64,000 nt of DNA from Bradyrhizobium quebecense. Lineage in GTDB: Bacteria; Pseudomonadota; Alphaproteobacteria; Rhizobiales; Xanthobacteraceae. The notes below the pieces were generated by a model. The model was not told where the DNA came from. It was given only the letters and a program-made list of their open reading frames with translations, and did not search any database. The stretch spans positions 7,812,001 through 7,876,000 of the forward strand of contig NZ_CP088022.1 in assembly GCF_013373795.3 (NCBI RefSeq), given 5' to 3'. The translations under genes and the position numbers were made by a program. Shown here piece after piece: positions 1 to 9,049 of the stretch; within the stretch, counting starts at the first letter, position 1; each line of letters begins with the position of its first letter.

Positions 1-317
1 CACGTAAGGTGAGCGCGCTTCTCAGGCTCCCTCTCCCCTTGTGCCCTTGTGGGAGAGGGAGGGGAGAGGGGTGGCCCGGGCGAGCTGATCGATGAGTGCA
101 CTGGCCTCGCAAAAAGTTTGCTTGTCGTCGAGAAAAATACGGGGAGAGCACGTCGTATGGCGCCCCTCTCCCTAACCCTCTCCCGCAAGGGGAGAGGGAA
201 CCCTGCCGCCGGTGCGTCCCTCACGCGCGCGTGCCACTGAGTTGCCCGACGGCACAAGTCCCCGCAGTAAAAATATTTCGCTTTATCCGAAGCGCAACTC
301 AGTGTATAGATTTGCCC

Positions 318-672
318 GTCTCACCCGATCGAGGGGCGCTTCGCGGTCGTCACGAACGTGGGTCGAGATGCGGTGGACGCCGAGCGTGGTGCTGACGAGA
401 GCGCGCGAAGCGGACGGTGAAGTCGTGCAGGCCTGACGCCCTAGTGGTAGGTGTCCTCTCGCAAGACGCACAGCGTGTTGCGAGAGCGGTGACAAGAAAG
501 CCCAGTCTCGCCGGGGAGAGCACGTATAGCCGTAAGCCATCGCGCAGGGAAAGCCGGGATGCTCCGGTTACACCTGTGGTCCTACCCCCGTGCTTTCTAC
601 CTTTTGCACGGGGCCCATAGGTGCGATCGGCACCCGGCTTTCCCTGCGCCCTCTTCAAGGAGAGGGCGGAAC
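318..672. repeat. Long-hairpin dispersed repeat
   Basis: The stretch contains a perfect 17-bp inverted repeat (542-558 gcgcagggaaagccggg, and its complement at 633-649), with a GC-rich middle. A 9-bp inverted repeat (456-464/478-486, ctctcgcaa) lies upstream. I recognise the layout (tagccgtaagccat, then the cagggaa arm, then a tract ending in ccctgcgcc) as a dispersed repeat of Bradyrhizobium-type genomes. That recognition is from memory; the inverted repeats are seen directly. The outer limits are approximate. Confidence 0.5.
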
Positions 673-747
673 GAACAGCAAAGCTCGGACGATTCATGTC
701 GCGAGAATGCGGATGTATGATTCACAAACCGCTACACACACTCACCG

Positions 748-866
748 TCGTCCCGGCGAAGGCCGGGACCCATAACCACCGAACGCAATTGTTGAACGAC
801 CCTGGAATGACGAGTCGCTCTCACAACATCCGCTGCGGCGTATGGGTCCCGGCCTTCGCCGGGACA
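748..866. repeat. REP pair (BIME-like)
   Basis: Two oppositely oriented copies of a REP palindrome with the core gtcccggc(n)gccgggac lie at about 748-775 and 841-866, separated by some 65 bases. The left copy, read on the minus strand, continues into cggtggttatgggtcccgg. That is exactly the site the IS element at 61781-63154 has split. Other copies lie at 9576-9602, 61683-61712 and 63155-63182. Confidence 0.75.
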
Positions 867-1064
867 ACGGGAGGAAAGAGGCTCGCAAATTCCTCTCGTC
901 CAACAAGTCCTCGCACTAATCCACGCGCCCCCGAGGCACGTGCTTCGGGCTACCCATTGTTGGCCCGATCTTCTATGGTGACCACTTCGGGTCGCATGCG
1001 GCGCACTCGATAATTCCATGATATCAAAGGCTTAAGGCTCGGATCGAAGCCTTTGGAGGGCGGT

Positions 1065-2480
1065 TTGACGCGGTATATTTCGACCCGGGGTGAGGCCCCG
1101 GCGCTTGGCTTCTGCGATGTGATGCTGACCGGGCTTGCCCGCGATGGCGGACTCTACGTGCCCGAGACCTGGCCGCAGCTTTCGCACGAGACCATCGCCG
1201 GCTTCTTCGGCCGTCCCTATTGGGAGGTCGCGGTCGAGATCATCCGGCCGTTTGCCGTCGGCGAGATTTCCGACGCCGAGCTCGGCCGCATGGCGAACGA
1301 GGCCTATGCCACCTTTCGCCATCCCGCCGTGGTGCCGCTCGACCAGATCGGCCCGAACCAGTTCCTGCTCGAGCTGTTCCACGGGCCGACGCTGGCGTTC
1401 AAGGACGTCGCGATGCAGCTGATCTCGCGGCTGATGGATCACGTGCTGGCCAAGCGCGCGCAGCGCACCACCATCGTGGTCGCAACCTCGGGCGATACCG
1501 GCGGCGCCGCGGTCGAAGCATTTGCCAATCTCGACAATGTCGATCTCGTGGTGCTGTTTCCGAACGGGCGCATCTCCGAGGTGCAGCGCCGCATGATGAC
1601 GACGACCGGCGCCGCCAATGTCCATGCGCTGGCGATCGAAGGCACGTTCGACGATTGCCAGGCGCTGGTGAAGGAGATGTTCAACAACCATCGCTTCCGC
1701 GACCAGGTGGCGCTCTCGGGCGTCAACTCGATCAACTGGGCGCGCATCGTGGCACAGGTGGTCTATTATTTCACCTCGGCGGTCGCGCTCGGCGCGCCGC
1801 AGCGGACGGTGGATTTCACGGTGCCGACCGGCAATTTCGGCGACATCTTCGCGGGCTATGTGGCGAAGCGGATGGGGCTGCCGATCCGCTGGTTGCGGAT
1901 TGCCGCCAACGTCAACGACATCCTGCCGCGCACGCTGAAGACCGGCAATTACGAGGTGCGCGAGGTGCACGCGACGGCATCGCCGTCGATGGACATCCAG
2001 GTGTCCTCGAATTTCGAGCGGCTATTGTTCGAGGCCAGCGGCCGCGACGCCGATCAGGTTCGCCGCCTGATGGCCTCGCTGAAGCAGTCCGGCCGCTTCG
2101 TGCTGCCGGATGCGACGCTGGCCGCGGTGCGCCGCGATTTCGACGCCGGCCGCGCCGACGAAACCGAGACGGCGGCCGCGATCCGCGCCGCCTGGCGCGA
2201 GGCCGGCGATCTCGTCGATCCGCACACCGCGGTGGCGCTCGCGGTTGCCGACCGCGACACCTCGGACTCCAAGATCCCGAACATCGTGCTGTCGACCGCG
2301 CATGCGGCCAAATTCCCCGACGCGGTCGAGGCGGCCTGCGGGGTGCGTCCGCAACTGCCGGCCTGGCTCGGAAGCCTGATGACCAAGTCCGAACAGATGA
2401 CTGTGATGAAGAATGATTCTGCCGAGGTCGAGCGCTTCGTGCTGTCGGTCAGCCGTGCCGCCAAGCAGGGAGTTGCCTGA
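1065..2480 (+). CDS. thrC: Threonine synthase
   Basis: Converts O-phospho-homoserine to threonine with pyridoxal phosphate, the last step of threonine synthesis, in the cytoplasm. 471 residues, usual for the alphaproteobacterial class. The N-terminus (MTRYISTRGEAPALGF) is typical. The PLP lysine is K113 in HGPTLAFKDV, and the phosphate-binding TSGDTGGAA loop follows. I chose the TTG at 1065 rather than the in-frame TTG at 1053 because ggaggg (1055-1060) sits at ribosome-binding distance and family members start here. The stop overlaps the ATG of the peptidase gene by one base (TGATG), so the two are translationally coupled. Confidence 0.95.
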   Translation: MTRYISTRGEAPALGFCDVMLTGLARDGGLYVPETWPQLSHETIAGFFGRPYWEVAVEIIRPFAVGEISDAELGRMANEAYATFRHPAVVPLDQIGPNQFLLELFHGPTLAFKDVAMQLISRLMDHVLAKRAQRTTIVVATSGDTGGAAVEAFANLDNVDLVVLFPNGRISEVQRRMMTTTGAANVHALAIEGTFDDCQALVKEMFNNHRFRDQVALSGVNSINWARIVAQVVYYFTSAVALGAPQRTVDFTVPTGNFGDIFAGYVAKRMGLPIRWLRIAANVNDILPRTLKTGNYEVREVHATASPSMDIQVSSNFERLLFEASGRDADQVRRLMASLKQSGRFVLPDATLAAVRRDFDAGRADETETAAAIRAAWREAGDLVDPHTAVALAVADRDTSDSKIPNIVLSTAHAAKFPDAVEAACGVRPQLPAWLGSLMTKSEQMTVMKNDSAEVERFVLSVSRAAKQGVA

Positions 2481-3769
2481 TGAGCGTTGAAATCACCAAG
2501 CTGCCGAGCGGCCTGACCGTCGTCACCGATACCATGCCGCATCTGGAGACCGCGGCGCTTGGGGTCTGGGCCGGCGTCGGCGGGCGCGACGAAAAGCCGA
2601 ACGAGCACGGCATCTCGCATCTCCTGGAACACATGGCGTTCAAGGGCACCGCGCGGCGCTCCTCGCGCGAGATCGTCGAGGAGATCGAGGCGGTCGGCGG
2701 CGACCTCAATGCCGGGACCTCGACCGAGACCACGGCCTATTACGCGCGGGTGATGAAGGCCGACGTGCCGCTGGCGCTCGACGTGCTCTCCGACATCCTC
2801 GCCAATCCGTCCTTCGTGCCGGACGAGCTGGAGCGCGAGAAGAGCGTCATCGTGCAGGAGATCGGCGCGGCGCAGGATACGCCCGACGACGTCGTGTTCG
2901 AGCATCTCAACGAGCTCTGCTATCCGGACCAGCCGATGGGCCGCTCGCTGCTCGGCACCGCCAAGACGCTGAAGGCCTTCAACCGCGACACGCTGCGCGG
3001 CTATCTGTCGACGCATTACCGTGCCCCGGACATGGTGGTCGCCGCCGCCGGCGCTGTCGATCACAAGCGCGTCGTCGAGGACGTCGCCGAGAAATTCGCG
3101 AGCTTCGACGCCACGCCGGCGCCGAAGCCGCAGGCTGCGATGTTCGGCAAGGGCGGCTCGCGGGTGGTGCATCGCGATCTCGAGCAGGCGCATCTGACGC
3201 TGGCGCTCGAAGGCGTGCCGCAGACCGACCTGTCGCTGTTCTCGCTGCAGGTCTTCACCAACACGCTCGGCGGCGGGATGTCGTCGCGGCTGTTCCAGGA
3301 GGTGCGCGAGAAGCGTGGGCTGTGCTACTCGATCTACACTTTCCACGCCCCCTACACCGACACCGGCTTCTTCGGGCTCTACACCGGGACCGATCCCGCC
3401 GACGCGCCGGAAATGATGGAAGTCATCGTCGACGTCATCAATGACGCGGTGGAGACCCTGACCGAGGCCGAGGTCGCCCGCGCCAAGGCGCAGATGAAGG
3501 CCGGCCTGTTGATGGCGCTGGAAAGCTGTTCATCCCGGGCCGAGCAGCTGGCACGCCATGTGCTAGCCTATGGCCGGCCGCAGACGGTGGAAGAGCTGGT
3601 GGCGCGGATCGACGCGGTCTCGGTCGAATCGAGCCGCAACGCCGCCCGCGCGCTGCTGTCGCGCAGCCGGCCCGCCGTCGTTGCACTCGGCAGCGGCAGG
3701 GGTCTGGACACGGCGGTGTCTTTTGCGGAAGGATTGACGAAGTCGAAGGCAAAGACGCTGCTGCACTAA
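2480..3769 (+). CDS. M16 family zinc peptidase (processing-peptidase-like)
   Basis: A 429-residue insulinase/pitrilysin-type metallopeptidase of the class related to mitochondrial processing peptidase. The inverted zinc motif HxxEH is present as H47-L-L-E50-H51, and the downstream acidic ligand region (VIVQEI) follows. The C-terminal half has the usual glycine-rich loop (NTLGGGMSSRLFQEV) for substrate binding. There is no signal peptide, so it is probably cytoplasmic. It shares its first base with the thrC stop. Pairing of thrC with an M16 peptidase is common in Rhizobiales. The physiological substrate is not known from sequence. Confidence 0.92.
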   Translation: MSVEITKLPSGLTVVTDTMPHLETAALGVWAGVGGRDEKPNEHGISHLLEHMAFKGTARRSSREIVEEIEAVGGDLNAGTSTETTAYYARVMKADVPLALDVLSDILANPSFVPDELEREKSVIVQEIGAAQDTPDDVVFEHLNELCYPDQPMGRSLLGTAKTLKAFNRDTLRGYLSTHYRAPDMVVAAAGAVDHKRVVEDVAEKFASFDATPAPKPQAAMFGKGGSRVVHRDLEQAHLTLALEGVPQTDLSLFSLQVFTNTLGGGMSSRLFQEVREKRGLCYSIYTFHAPYTDTGFFGLYTGTDPADAPEMMEVIVDVINDAVETLTEAEVARAKAQMKAGLLMALESCSSRAEQLARHVLAYGRPQTVEELVARIDAVSVESSRNAARALLSRSRPAVVALGSGRGLDTAVSFAEGLTKSKAKTLLH

Positions 3770-3771
3770 GA

Positions 3772-3985
3772 ATTCTGCCTACCTCGCCCGCTTGCGGGGG
3801 GAGAGCAGAGGCCGCCTACCGGCGGCCGTTGACGGAGATACGCCGAGGCGGAGCCTCGGCTATAGCCGAAGGCTTCGGGTGAGGGGGCTATCCGCAGGCC
3901 GAGTTTGCGGAAACGGCCCCTCACCCCGACCCTCTCCCGCAAGAGCAGGGCGAGGGGGAGCAGCTTGGCGGGGGAGTGTTGGGCC
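3772..3985. repeat. Palindromic repeat cluster between peptidase and acetyltransferase genes
   Basis: The stretch carries several short inverted repeats (ggccgcctaccggcggcc, ccgaggcggagcctcgg) and the pyrimidine-rich block cccctcaccccgaccctctcccgc, followed by its purine-rich partner. It is the same repeat class as at about 29-204 and 36354-36520. A reading frame runs through it into the next gene but is unlikely to be translated. Confidence 0.55.
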
Positions 3986-4573
3986 ATGGCCCTGTTTCGT
4001 TTGCCGTCCGGTGGACCGGCTGCGCTGATGCCGCGGGGGCACGGGCTTTTGCTGCGTGCGCCGCAAATGTCGGATTTCCCGCAATGGGCGCAGTTGCGCG
4101 AGTCCAGCCGCGCCTATCTCACGCCATGGGAGCCGATCTGGCCGTCCGACGACCTGACCCGCGCCGGCTTCCGCCGCCGGTTGCGCCGCTACAGCGAGGA
4201 TATCGCCGCCGACCGCTCCTATCCGTTCATCATCTTCCGCGAATCGGACGGGGTGATGATCGGCGGCATCACGCTCGCCAATGTCCGCCGCGGCATCGTG
4301 CAGGCCGGCACGATCGGCTATTGGGTCGGCCTGCCGCACGCCCATCGCGGCTACATGACGACGGCGCTGCGGGTGCTGCTGCCCTCGCTGTTCGGCGAGC
4401 TCAACCTGCATCGCATCGAGGCGGCCTGCATTCCCTCCAATGCGTCGTCGATCCGCGTGCTGGAGAAGTGCGGCTTCACCCGCGAGGGCCTGGCGCGGCG
4501 CTATCTCTGCATCAACGGGATCTGGCAGGATCACCTGCTGTTCGGCCTGCTGCACGAGGATTTCCGCGGTTGA
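3986..4573 (+). CDS. GNAT acetyltransferase, RimJ/RimL type
   Basis: 195 residues with the layout of ribosomal-protein-alanine N-acetyltransferases. An N-terminal 'LLLRAPQMSDFPQW' strand is followed by the acetyl-CoA site region (IGYWVGLPHAHRGYMTTAL) and the late motif NxxSIRVLEKCGF, where a partner loop of the fold lies. The ATG at 3986 is preceded by gggggag (3970-3976). The longer in-frame start at 3905 lies in a repeat and is rejected. Substrate is inferred only: S5/S18-like N-terminal acetylation or an unrelated small amine. Confidence 0.85.
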   Translation: MALFRLPSGGPAALMPRGHGLLLRAPQMSDFPQWAQLRESSRAYLTPWEPIWPSDDLTRAGFRRRLRRYSEDIAADRSYPFIIFRESDGVMIGGITLANVRRGIVQAGTIGYWVGLPHAHRGYMTTALRVLLPSLFGELNLHRIEAACIPSNASSIRVLEKCGFTREGLARRYLCINGIWQDHLLFGLLHEDFRG

Positions 4574-4739
4574 ATCTTAAGCCTGTTGGCTGATGGCGGG
4601 CCCTATCCGAGCCATTTCAGGATGCTTTCAACATGCCTTTGCAACATGCCGTTTCAACATGCCTTGGGTTCGCCGCCATTGGCTTGCTATAACGCCCGCG
4701 AAACGGGGAACTCTGGTTTGGAGGCTTTGGGGATATCGC

Positions 4740-5387
4740 ATGGGTGACAGGGTGATCAGGTTCGCGCTCGCCGCGGCGGTATCGATCGGTCTCGGTGCCA
4801 CCCTGCTGCCGGAGGTCAGCTCGGCGCAGTCGCTGAGCGACCGCTTCAAGAGCCTGTTCGGCGGCGGTTCGTCCGATTCGAAGCCGGCGACGCCGGCGGC
4901 GCCGCAGCCGCTCAACGACGCCGACGCCGAGCTGACCTGCCCGCCGGTGCAGATCCGCTCCGGGGCCTCGACCTATTCGGTGGCCGTGGACGGCAAGGAG
5001 GCGGTCGGCAACGACGTCAAGTTCCTGGCCTCGATCACGCGCACGGCGCGGCAATGCAATCTAAACAGCGGCCAGATCACGGCCAAGATCGGTATCCAGG
5101 GACGGGTCATCGTCGGCCCCTCGGGCGCGCCGCCGACCATCCAGGTGCCGCTGCGCGTCGCCGTGGTGAAGGGCGGCGTCGGCGAGAGGACCATTGCGAC
5201 CAAGGCCTACACCACCACGGTGCAGATGGACGACAGCGGCAGCGTCCCGTTCAGCCTGGTCGCCGAGGATGTCGTCTATCCGGCGCCGTCGCCCGCGGAC
5301 AATGACGATTACATCTTCTATATCGGCTTCGATCCGCAGGCGCTGAAGCCGGAGCCCAAGCCCCGCGCGCCGCACAAGAAGAAGTAG
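4740..5387 (+). CDS. Secreted conserved hypothetical protein
   Basis: 215 residues. The first about 30 form a Sec signal peptide (MGDRVIRFALAAAVSIGLG, cleavage probably after SSAQ). A low-complexity Gly/Ser/Pro/Ala linker follows, then a domain with two cysteines (ELTCPPVQIR and ARQCNLNSG) and repeated beta-like segments, ending in a basic tail (PRAPHKKK). I do not recognise the family. It is probably a periplasmic or membrane-attached protein of bradyrhizobia. A bidirectional terminator at 5437-5469 ends the transcript. The longer reading frame starting at 4593 has no signal sequence and is not preferred. Confidence 0.7.
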   Translation: MGDRVIRFALAAAVSIGLGATLLPEVSSAQSLSDRFKSLFGGGSSDSKPATPAAPQPLNDADAELTCPPVQIRSGASTYSVAVDGKEAVGNDVKFLASITRTARQCNLNSGQITAKIGIQGRVIVGPSGAPPTIQVPLRVAVVKGGVGERTIATKAYTTTVQMDDSGSVPFSLVAEDVVYPAPSPADNDDYIFYIGFDPQALKPEPKPRAPHKKK

Positions 5388-5436
5388 CGGCCGCCGCGAC
5401 GGGGCCGGTGGAATAAGAAGCAGCAGGAACAAAGAA

Positions 5437-5469
5437 AAAGGCCGGCGCGATGATCTCGCGCCGGCCTTT
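5437..5469. terminator. Bidirectional Rho-independent terminator
   Basis: A perfect 14-bp stem (aaaggccggcgcga, loop tgatc, complement) is flanked by T-runs on both strands (tttt on plus; ctttttc on minus). It ends the gene at 4740-5387 on the plus strand and the ATP synthase F0 operon on the minus strand. Confidence 0.9.
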
Positions 5470-5491
5470 TCCGGAAGGAAGTGTGATCGCG

Positions 5492-5977
5492 TCAGTTCAG
5501 CTTGGAGCGGACTTCGGCGATGCCCTTGCCGACGAGGTCGTCGGCAACCGAGCCCTTGACCGACTGCGACAGGATGGTCGAGGCGGCGGTCACGGCGGCG
5601 TTGGCCGCGGCGGCGCGCACATCGGCCACGGCCTGCGCCTCGGCCTGGGCGATCTTGCCCTCTGCGGTCTTGGTCCGCCGGGCGACAAAATCTTCCATCT
5701 TGGCCTTGGCTTCAGCCGCGATCCGTTCGGCTTCGGCCTTGGCGTTGGAGATGATGTCGGCGGCTTCGCGCTCCGCGCTGGCGCGGCGTGCCTTGTATTC
5801 GCCGAGCAGCTTGTTGGCCTCGTCCTTCAGACGGCGGGCGTCGTCGAGCTCGGCCTTGATGCGCTCGGCACGATGATCGAGCGCCGTCAGCAGGGTGCGA
5901 TGGACGCCGAGATAGCCGAACACGACCAGCAGAATGACGAAGGCGATCGCAACCCAGGTTTCCGGTTCGTAAAACAT
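5492..5977 (-). CDS. atpF: F0F1 ATP synthase subunit b
   Basis: 161 residues. A single N-terminal membrane helix ([18 protein letters not shown]) is followed by a long charged amphipathic helix rich in Glu, Lys and Ala that forms the peripheral stalk. Last gene of the F0 operon, three bases after the b' gene. Alpha- and cyanobacteria use a b/b' heterodimer; this copy lacks the proline/histidine-rich N-terminal extension of b', so it is the b subunit. Confidence 0.95.
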   Translation of the reverse strand: MFYEPETWVAIAFVILLVVFGYLGVHRTLLTALDHRAERIKAELDDARRLKDEANKLLGEYKARRASAEREAADIISNAKAEAERIAAEAKAKMEDFVARRTKTAEGKIAQAEAQAVADVRAAAANAAVTAASTILSQSVKGSVADDLVGKGIAEVRSKLN

Positions 5978-5980
5978 CGT

Positions 5981-6547
5981 CTATCCCTTCAGCGACGCGT
6001 CGACGGCGCTGTTGACCGCATTCGCGTCCGGCGTGACGCCGGCGAGTTGCTGGACGATGGCGCCGGCCGCATCCGCCGCGATGCCGCGGACGTTGCTCAT
6101 GGCGTTGGTCCGGGTCGTTGCGATCTGCTTCTCGGCGTCGGCGAGCTTTGCCGCCAGCTTCTCTTCCAGCGCCTTGCGCTCGACTTCCGAGGCCGCGTTC
6201 AGCTTCTCGCGGGTCTCGTTGCCGATCGCCTGTGCGTTGGAGCGCGCATTCGCCAGCTCGGTTTCATAGGCCTTCAGCGCCGCGTCGGACTCGTCCTTCA
6301 GCTTCTGCGCCTCGGCCAGATCGCCCTCGATCTTGTTCTGGCGTGCATCGATCGTCCCGCCGACGCGCGGCAGGGCGATACGCGACACGATCAGGTAGAG
6401 CGCGACAAATGCAATCGCCAGCGACACCAGCTGCGAGGCGTAATTGGAGGAATCGAACGGCGGAAAGGTTCCGCCGTGATGTCCGCCATCGGCCTCGGTG
6501 TGGGCGCCGGCATTCTGGCCTTTTGCCTCGCCATGACTCTCAGCCAC
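5981..6547 (-). CDS. atpF2: F0F1 ATP synthase subunit b'
   Basis: 188 residues. A hydrophilic His/Gly-rich N-terminal extension of about 35 residues precedes the membrane helix ([20 protein letters not shown]) and a long coiled-coil stalk. This is the second b-type subunit characteristic of photosynthetic-type and alphaproteobacterial ATP synthases. It lies between the c-subunit gene (91-base gap) and atpF (3-base gap), which supports the assignment. Confidence 0.93.
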   Translation of the reverse strand: MAESHGEAKGQNAGAHTEADGGHHGGTFPPFDSSNYASQLVSLAIAFVALYLIVSRIALPRVGGTIDARQNKIEGDLAEAQKLKDESDAALKAYETELANARSNAQAIGNETREKLNAASEVERKALEEKLAAKLADAEKQIATTRTNAMSNVRGIAADAAGAIVQQLAGVTPDANAVNSAVDASLKG

Positions 6548-6638
6548 GGTGTTCTCCTGTTGCTGTCATGCGCGCCGCCCTTGAGATGACCTTTGGGCGG
6601 CGCGACGGGTTGCCGCTAAAGCGGAACCGGGGTGCCGC

Positions 6639-6869
6639 TCAGAGCGGAACGAACAGCAGAAGCAGCGCGATCAGCAGCGAGAAGATGCCGAGCGCTTCGG
6701 TCACGGCGAAGCCGAAGATCAGGTTGCCGAACTGGCCCTGAGCGGCCGAGGGGTTACGCACCGCAGCGGCGAGGTAGTTGCCGAAGATGATGCCCACGCC
6801 GACGCCCGCACCGCCCATGCCGATGCACGCGATGCCCGCGCCGATAAGTTTTGCTGCTGCCGGTTCCAT
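6639..6869 (-). CDS. atpE: F0F1 ATP synthase subunit c
   Basis: 76 residues, two membrane helices joined by a short polar loop (RNPSAAQGQ). The proton-carrying carboxylate is the Glu in the second helix ([12 protein letters not shown]). The glycine-rich first helix ([14 protein letters not shown]) packs the rotor ring. Length and sequence are typical of Rhizobiales. An adjacent 91-base gap to the b' gene may allow differential translation of this high-copy subunit. Confidence 0.97.
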   Translation of the reverse strand: MEPAAAKLIGAGIACIGMGGAGVGVGIIFGNYLAAAVRNPSAAQGQFGNLIFGFAVTEALGIFSLLIALLLLFVPL

Positions 6870-6924
6870 TTGTAGCTCCTTGAGAAAGATAGACAGATTG
6901 GTGGGTGGAGATTCCCCGGACCGC

Positions 6925-7674
6925 TTAGTGTCCCGGATGAATGGCGTCGTTGAGGTAGATGCAGGTCAGGATCGCGAACACGTAGGCCTGCAGGAACGCG
7001 ACCAGCAGTTCGAGCGCATACAGCGCGACCGTGAGCGCCAGCGGCAGCACGCCGCCGAACCAGCCGAGCGCGCCCAGCGAGAAGCCGAGCATCGCGACGA
7101 AGCCCGCGAACACCTTGAGCGCGATGTGGCCGGCCAGCATGTTGGCGAACAGACGCACGCTGTGCGAGACCGGCCGCAGGAAGAACGACAGGACCTCGAT
7201 GAACATGACCAGCGGCAGGATGTACAGCGGAACGCCGGAGGGAACGAAGATCTTGAAGAATTTCAGACCGTTCTTGTAGAGGCCGTAGAACAGGACGGTG
7301 AAGAACACCAGGAGCGCAAGGGCCGCGGTGACGATCAGGTGGCTCGAGATCGTGAAGGTGTAGGGGATGATGCCCACGAGGTTCGAGACGCAGATGAACA
7401 TGAAGAGCGAGAAGATCAGCGGGAAGAACTTCATGCCTTCCGCACCGGCGTTGCCGCGAACCGTGCTGGCGACGAACTCGTAGGAGATCTCGGCGACCGA
7501 CTGCAGACGTCCCGGAACCAGGTCCCGGCCGCTCGCCAGCATCAGCAGTGCAATCAGCAGCACCGCGATGAACATGTAGAGCGACGAATTGGTGAAGGCG
7601 ATCGTGTGATTGCCGATGTGGCCGAGCGTGAAGAGGGGCTCGATATTGAACTGGTGGATCGGGTCGATTTTCAT
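6925..7674 (-). CDS. atpB: F0F1 ATP synthase subunit a
   Basis: 249 residues with several membrane helices. The essential arginine of the proton half-channels is in [16 protein letters not shown], and conserved polar residues follow near the C-terminus ([14 protein letters not shown]). I start at 7674 (MKIDPIHQF), the usual start in relatives. An in-frame ATG at 7701 would add nine residues and cannot be excluded. Second gene of the operon, after atpI. Confidence 0.95.
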   Translation of the reverse strand: MKIDPIHQFNIEPLFTLGHIGNHTIAFTNSSLYMFIAVLLIALLMLASGRDLVPGRLQSVAEISYEFVASTVRGNAGAEGMKFFPLIFSLFMFICVSNLVGIIPYTFTISSHLIVTAALALLVFFTVLFYGLYKNGLKFFKIFVPSGVPLYILPLVMFIEVLSFFLRPVSHSVRLFANMLAGHIALKVFAGFVAMLGFSLGALGWFGGVLPLALTVALYALELLVAFLQAYVFAILTCIYLNDAIHPGH

Positions 7675-7746
7675 CCGCGCGGCTCTTGGTCCACCGGCCA
7701 TCGTGCCGGTAATCGAATTTCAAATGTCGTGACTTCCCGCCAGCGC

Positions 7747-8118
7747 TCAGCGCTTGCCCGAGGCCACGCCCGCGGACCTCACCACGTTGAACACGCCGGC
7801 GACGAAGCCGAGCAGTGTTAACACGATGAAGCCGAATGGCGACGTCGACAGCAAACGGTCGAATCCCCAGCCAATCGCCGCTCCGACGGCAACGCCCGCG
7901 ATCAGCTCCGAGGAAAGACGAAAACCGAGCGCCATCGCCGAAGCTCTGGCGGCACTGTCCCCGCTTTCAGTACCGGATTGATCAGTCTTGCTCCTGCGGC
8001 TGTCGCGAATTTCTGACAACCGATGATCGAGACTTCCGAGCCTTGCGGAAAGCGCAGCTTCGTCAGGAGGCGATTGATCGCGACTTCCACCTGCGCCGTC
8101 GTTGGTGTTCTCAGCCAT
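7747..8118 (-). CDS. atpI: ATP synthase assembly protein AtpI
   Basis: 123 residues. A polar N-terminal half is followed by two membrane helices with a glycine-rich first segment (ELIAGVAVGAAIGWGFDRLL) and FGFIVLTLLGFVAGVFNV. This is the AtpI/Atp1 family, which assists c-ring assembly and has been linked to Mg2+ supply. It is the first gene of the minus-strand F0 operon, 72 bases upstream of atpB. The operon promoter should lie in 8119-8230. Confidence 0.88.
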   Translation of the reverse strand: MAENTNDGAGGSRDQSPPDEAALSARLGSLDHRLSEIRDSRRSKTDQSGTESGDSAARASAMALGFRLSSELIAGVAVGAAIGWGFDRLLSTSPFGFIVLTLLGFVAGVFNVVRSAGVASGKR

Positions 8119-8394
8119 GCTGCAAACACTAACCGAAGCCGCGGATGATGGAAATTGCGCCCGTCCCCGTCAAAAGCCGCGCGGACCATACTTACCGCGT
8201 CTAATCAAGTCAAGATTGCGTCGTAACCAGTTATTGCTTTGATTCTGCTGGATTTATTTGGAGATATTCACGGTCAGAGTGACGCAGTGTTCGCAGTGCA
8301 ACAGCTTGTATGCTTTGAAGCGATGTTGCCTGGCATTTCCGGCTCTGCTGGGATCGCCGAAAGTCCTTATCCTCTCATGCAGTCAAGGTTCCGC
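8119..8394. other. Divergent promoter region of atpI and the DsbA-like gene
   Basis: 276 bases with lower GC than the flanks. It must carry the F0 operon promoter (minus) and the promoter of the DsbA-like gene (plus). I see no confident operator or -35/-10 pair. Confidence 0.4.
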
Positions 8395-9036
8395 ATGTCA
8401 CGCCAGATCGATTACTACTTCTCGCTGCAATCGCCCTGGGCCTATATCGGTCACAAGCCCTTCGTGCGACTCGTAAGCACTTACGATCTCAAGGTTAATT
8501 ACCGGCCTGTGCTGCTGGTCGATTTGTTCTCGGAGACCGGCGGGCTGCCGCTCGCCCAGCGCCATCCGGTGCGGCAGCGCTACCGGATGATCGAGTTGCA
8601 ACGCTGGCGCGACAAGCGCGGGCTGAATTTTCACCTGCAGCCGGCCAATTGGCCGTTCAATGGGCGGCTTGCCGATGGCGTCGTGATTGCGCTGCTCGAG
8701 GCCGGCCTCGACCCCGAGCCATTCTTGCAACGCGCCTATCCCGCGGTGTGGGAGCTTGAGCTCAATCTTGCCGATGCTGCGACGCTGGTGAAGCTCGCCG
8801 ACGATGCAGGCTTGCCCGGCCGGCAGCTGGTGGAGCGCTCGGGCTCCGATGCGATCAGCGCGGCCTATGAGCAGAATCGCCAGAATGCATTGGACGCCGG
8901 CGTGTTCGGCTCGCCCGGCTATGTGCTCGATGGCGAGGTGTTCTGGGGGCAGGACCGGATCGAATTGCTCGAGGACGCGTTGAAGTCTGGCCGCAAGCCC
9001 TATAGCTCTGTGGTTGAGGGGCAGGAATCAGGTTGA
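8395..9036 (+). CDS. DsbA-family thioredoxin-fold protein, HCCA isomerase-like
   Basis: 213 residues. The N-terminus (IDYYFSLQSPWAYIGHKP) matches 2-hydroxychromene-2-carboxylate isomerases, glutathione-dependent DSBA-like proteins in which a serine (the S of SPWAY) replaces the CxxC cysteine. The C-terminal GVFGSPGYVLDGEVFWGQDR segment is the conserved end of the fold. The start at 8395 follows an aagg motif; the upstream in-frame ATGs at 8239 and 8377 lack the fold. Substrate unknown; the family acts in aromatic degradation or glutathione transfer. Confidence 0.85.
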   Translation: MSRQIDYYFSLQSPWAYIGHKPFVRLVSTYDLKVNYRPVLLVDLFSETGGLPLAQRHPVRQRYRMIELQRWRDKRGLNFHLQPANWPFNGRLADGVVIALLEAGLDPEPFLQRAYPAVWELELNLADAATLVKLADDAGLPGRQLVERSGSDAISAAYEQNRQNALDAGVFGSPGYVLDGEVFWGQDRIELLEDALKSGRKPYSSVVEGQESG

Positions 9037-9049
9037 GGCGGAGCAAGCC

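Larger units (their letters stand above)
1..1064. other. Repeat-rich non-coding region upstream of thrC
   Basis: No reading frame here looks like a real gene. The stretch holds several repeats of kinds seen elsewhere in the window. Purine-rich and pyrimidine-rich palindromes of the ctctcccc/ggggagag type lie at about 29-75 and 163-204. A long-hairpin element lies at 318-672 and a REP pair at 748-866. A near-perfect 20-bp palindrome (cccgaggcacgtgcttcggg) is at 930-949. The thrC promoter must lie in the last 100-150 bases, but I cannot place a convincing -35/-10 pair. Confidence 0.6.

Noticed and set aside
2054..3346. A long minus-strand frame across thrC and the M16 peptidase
   Set aside because: Composition is typical of an antisense shadow. 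The plus-strand genes are certain by motif.
8200..8235. A TTGA..TCAA-like arrangement (aatcaagtcaag) upstream of the DsbA-like gene as a FixK box
   Set aside because: The half-sites are in direct, not inverted, orientation and the spacing does not fit.
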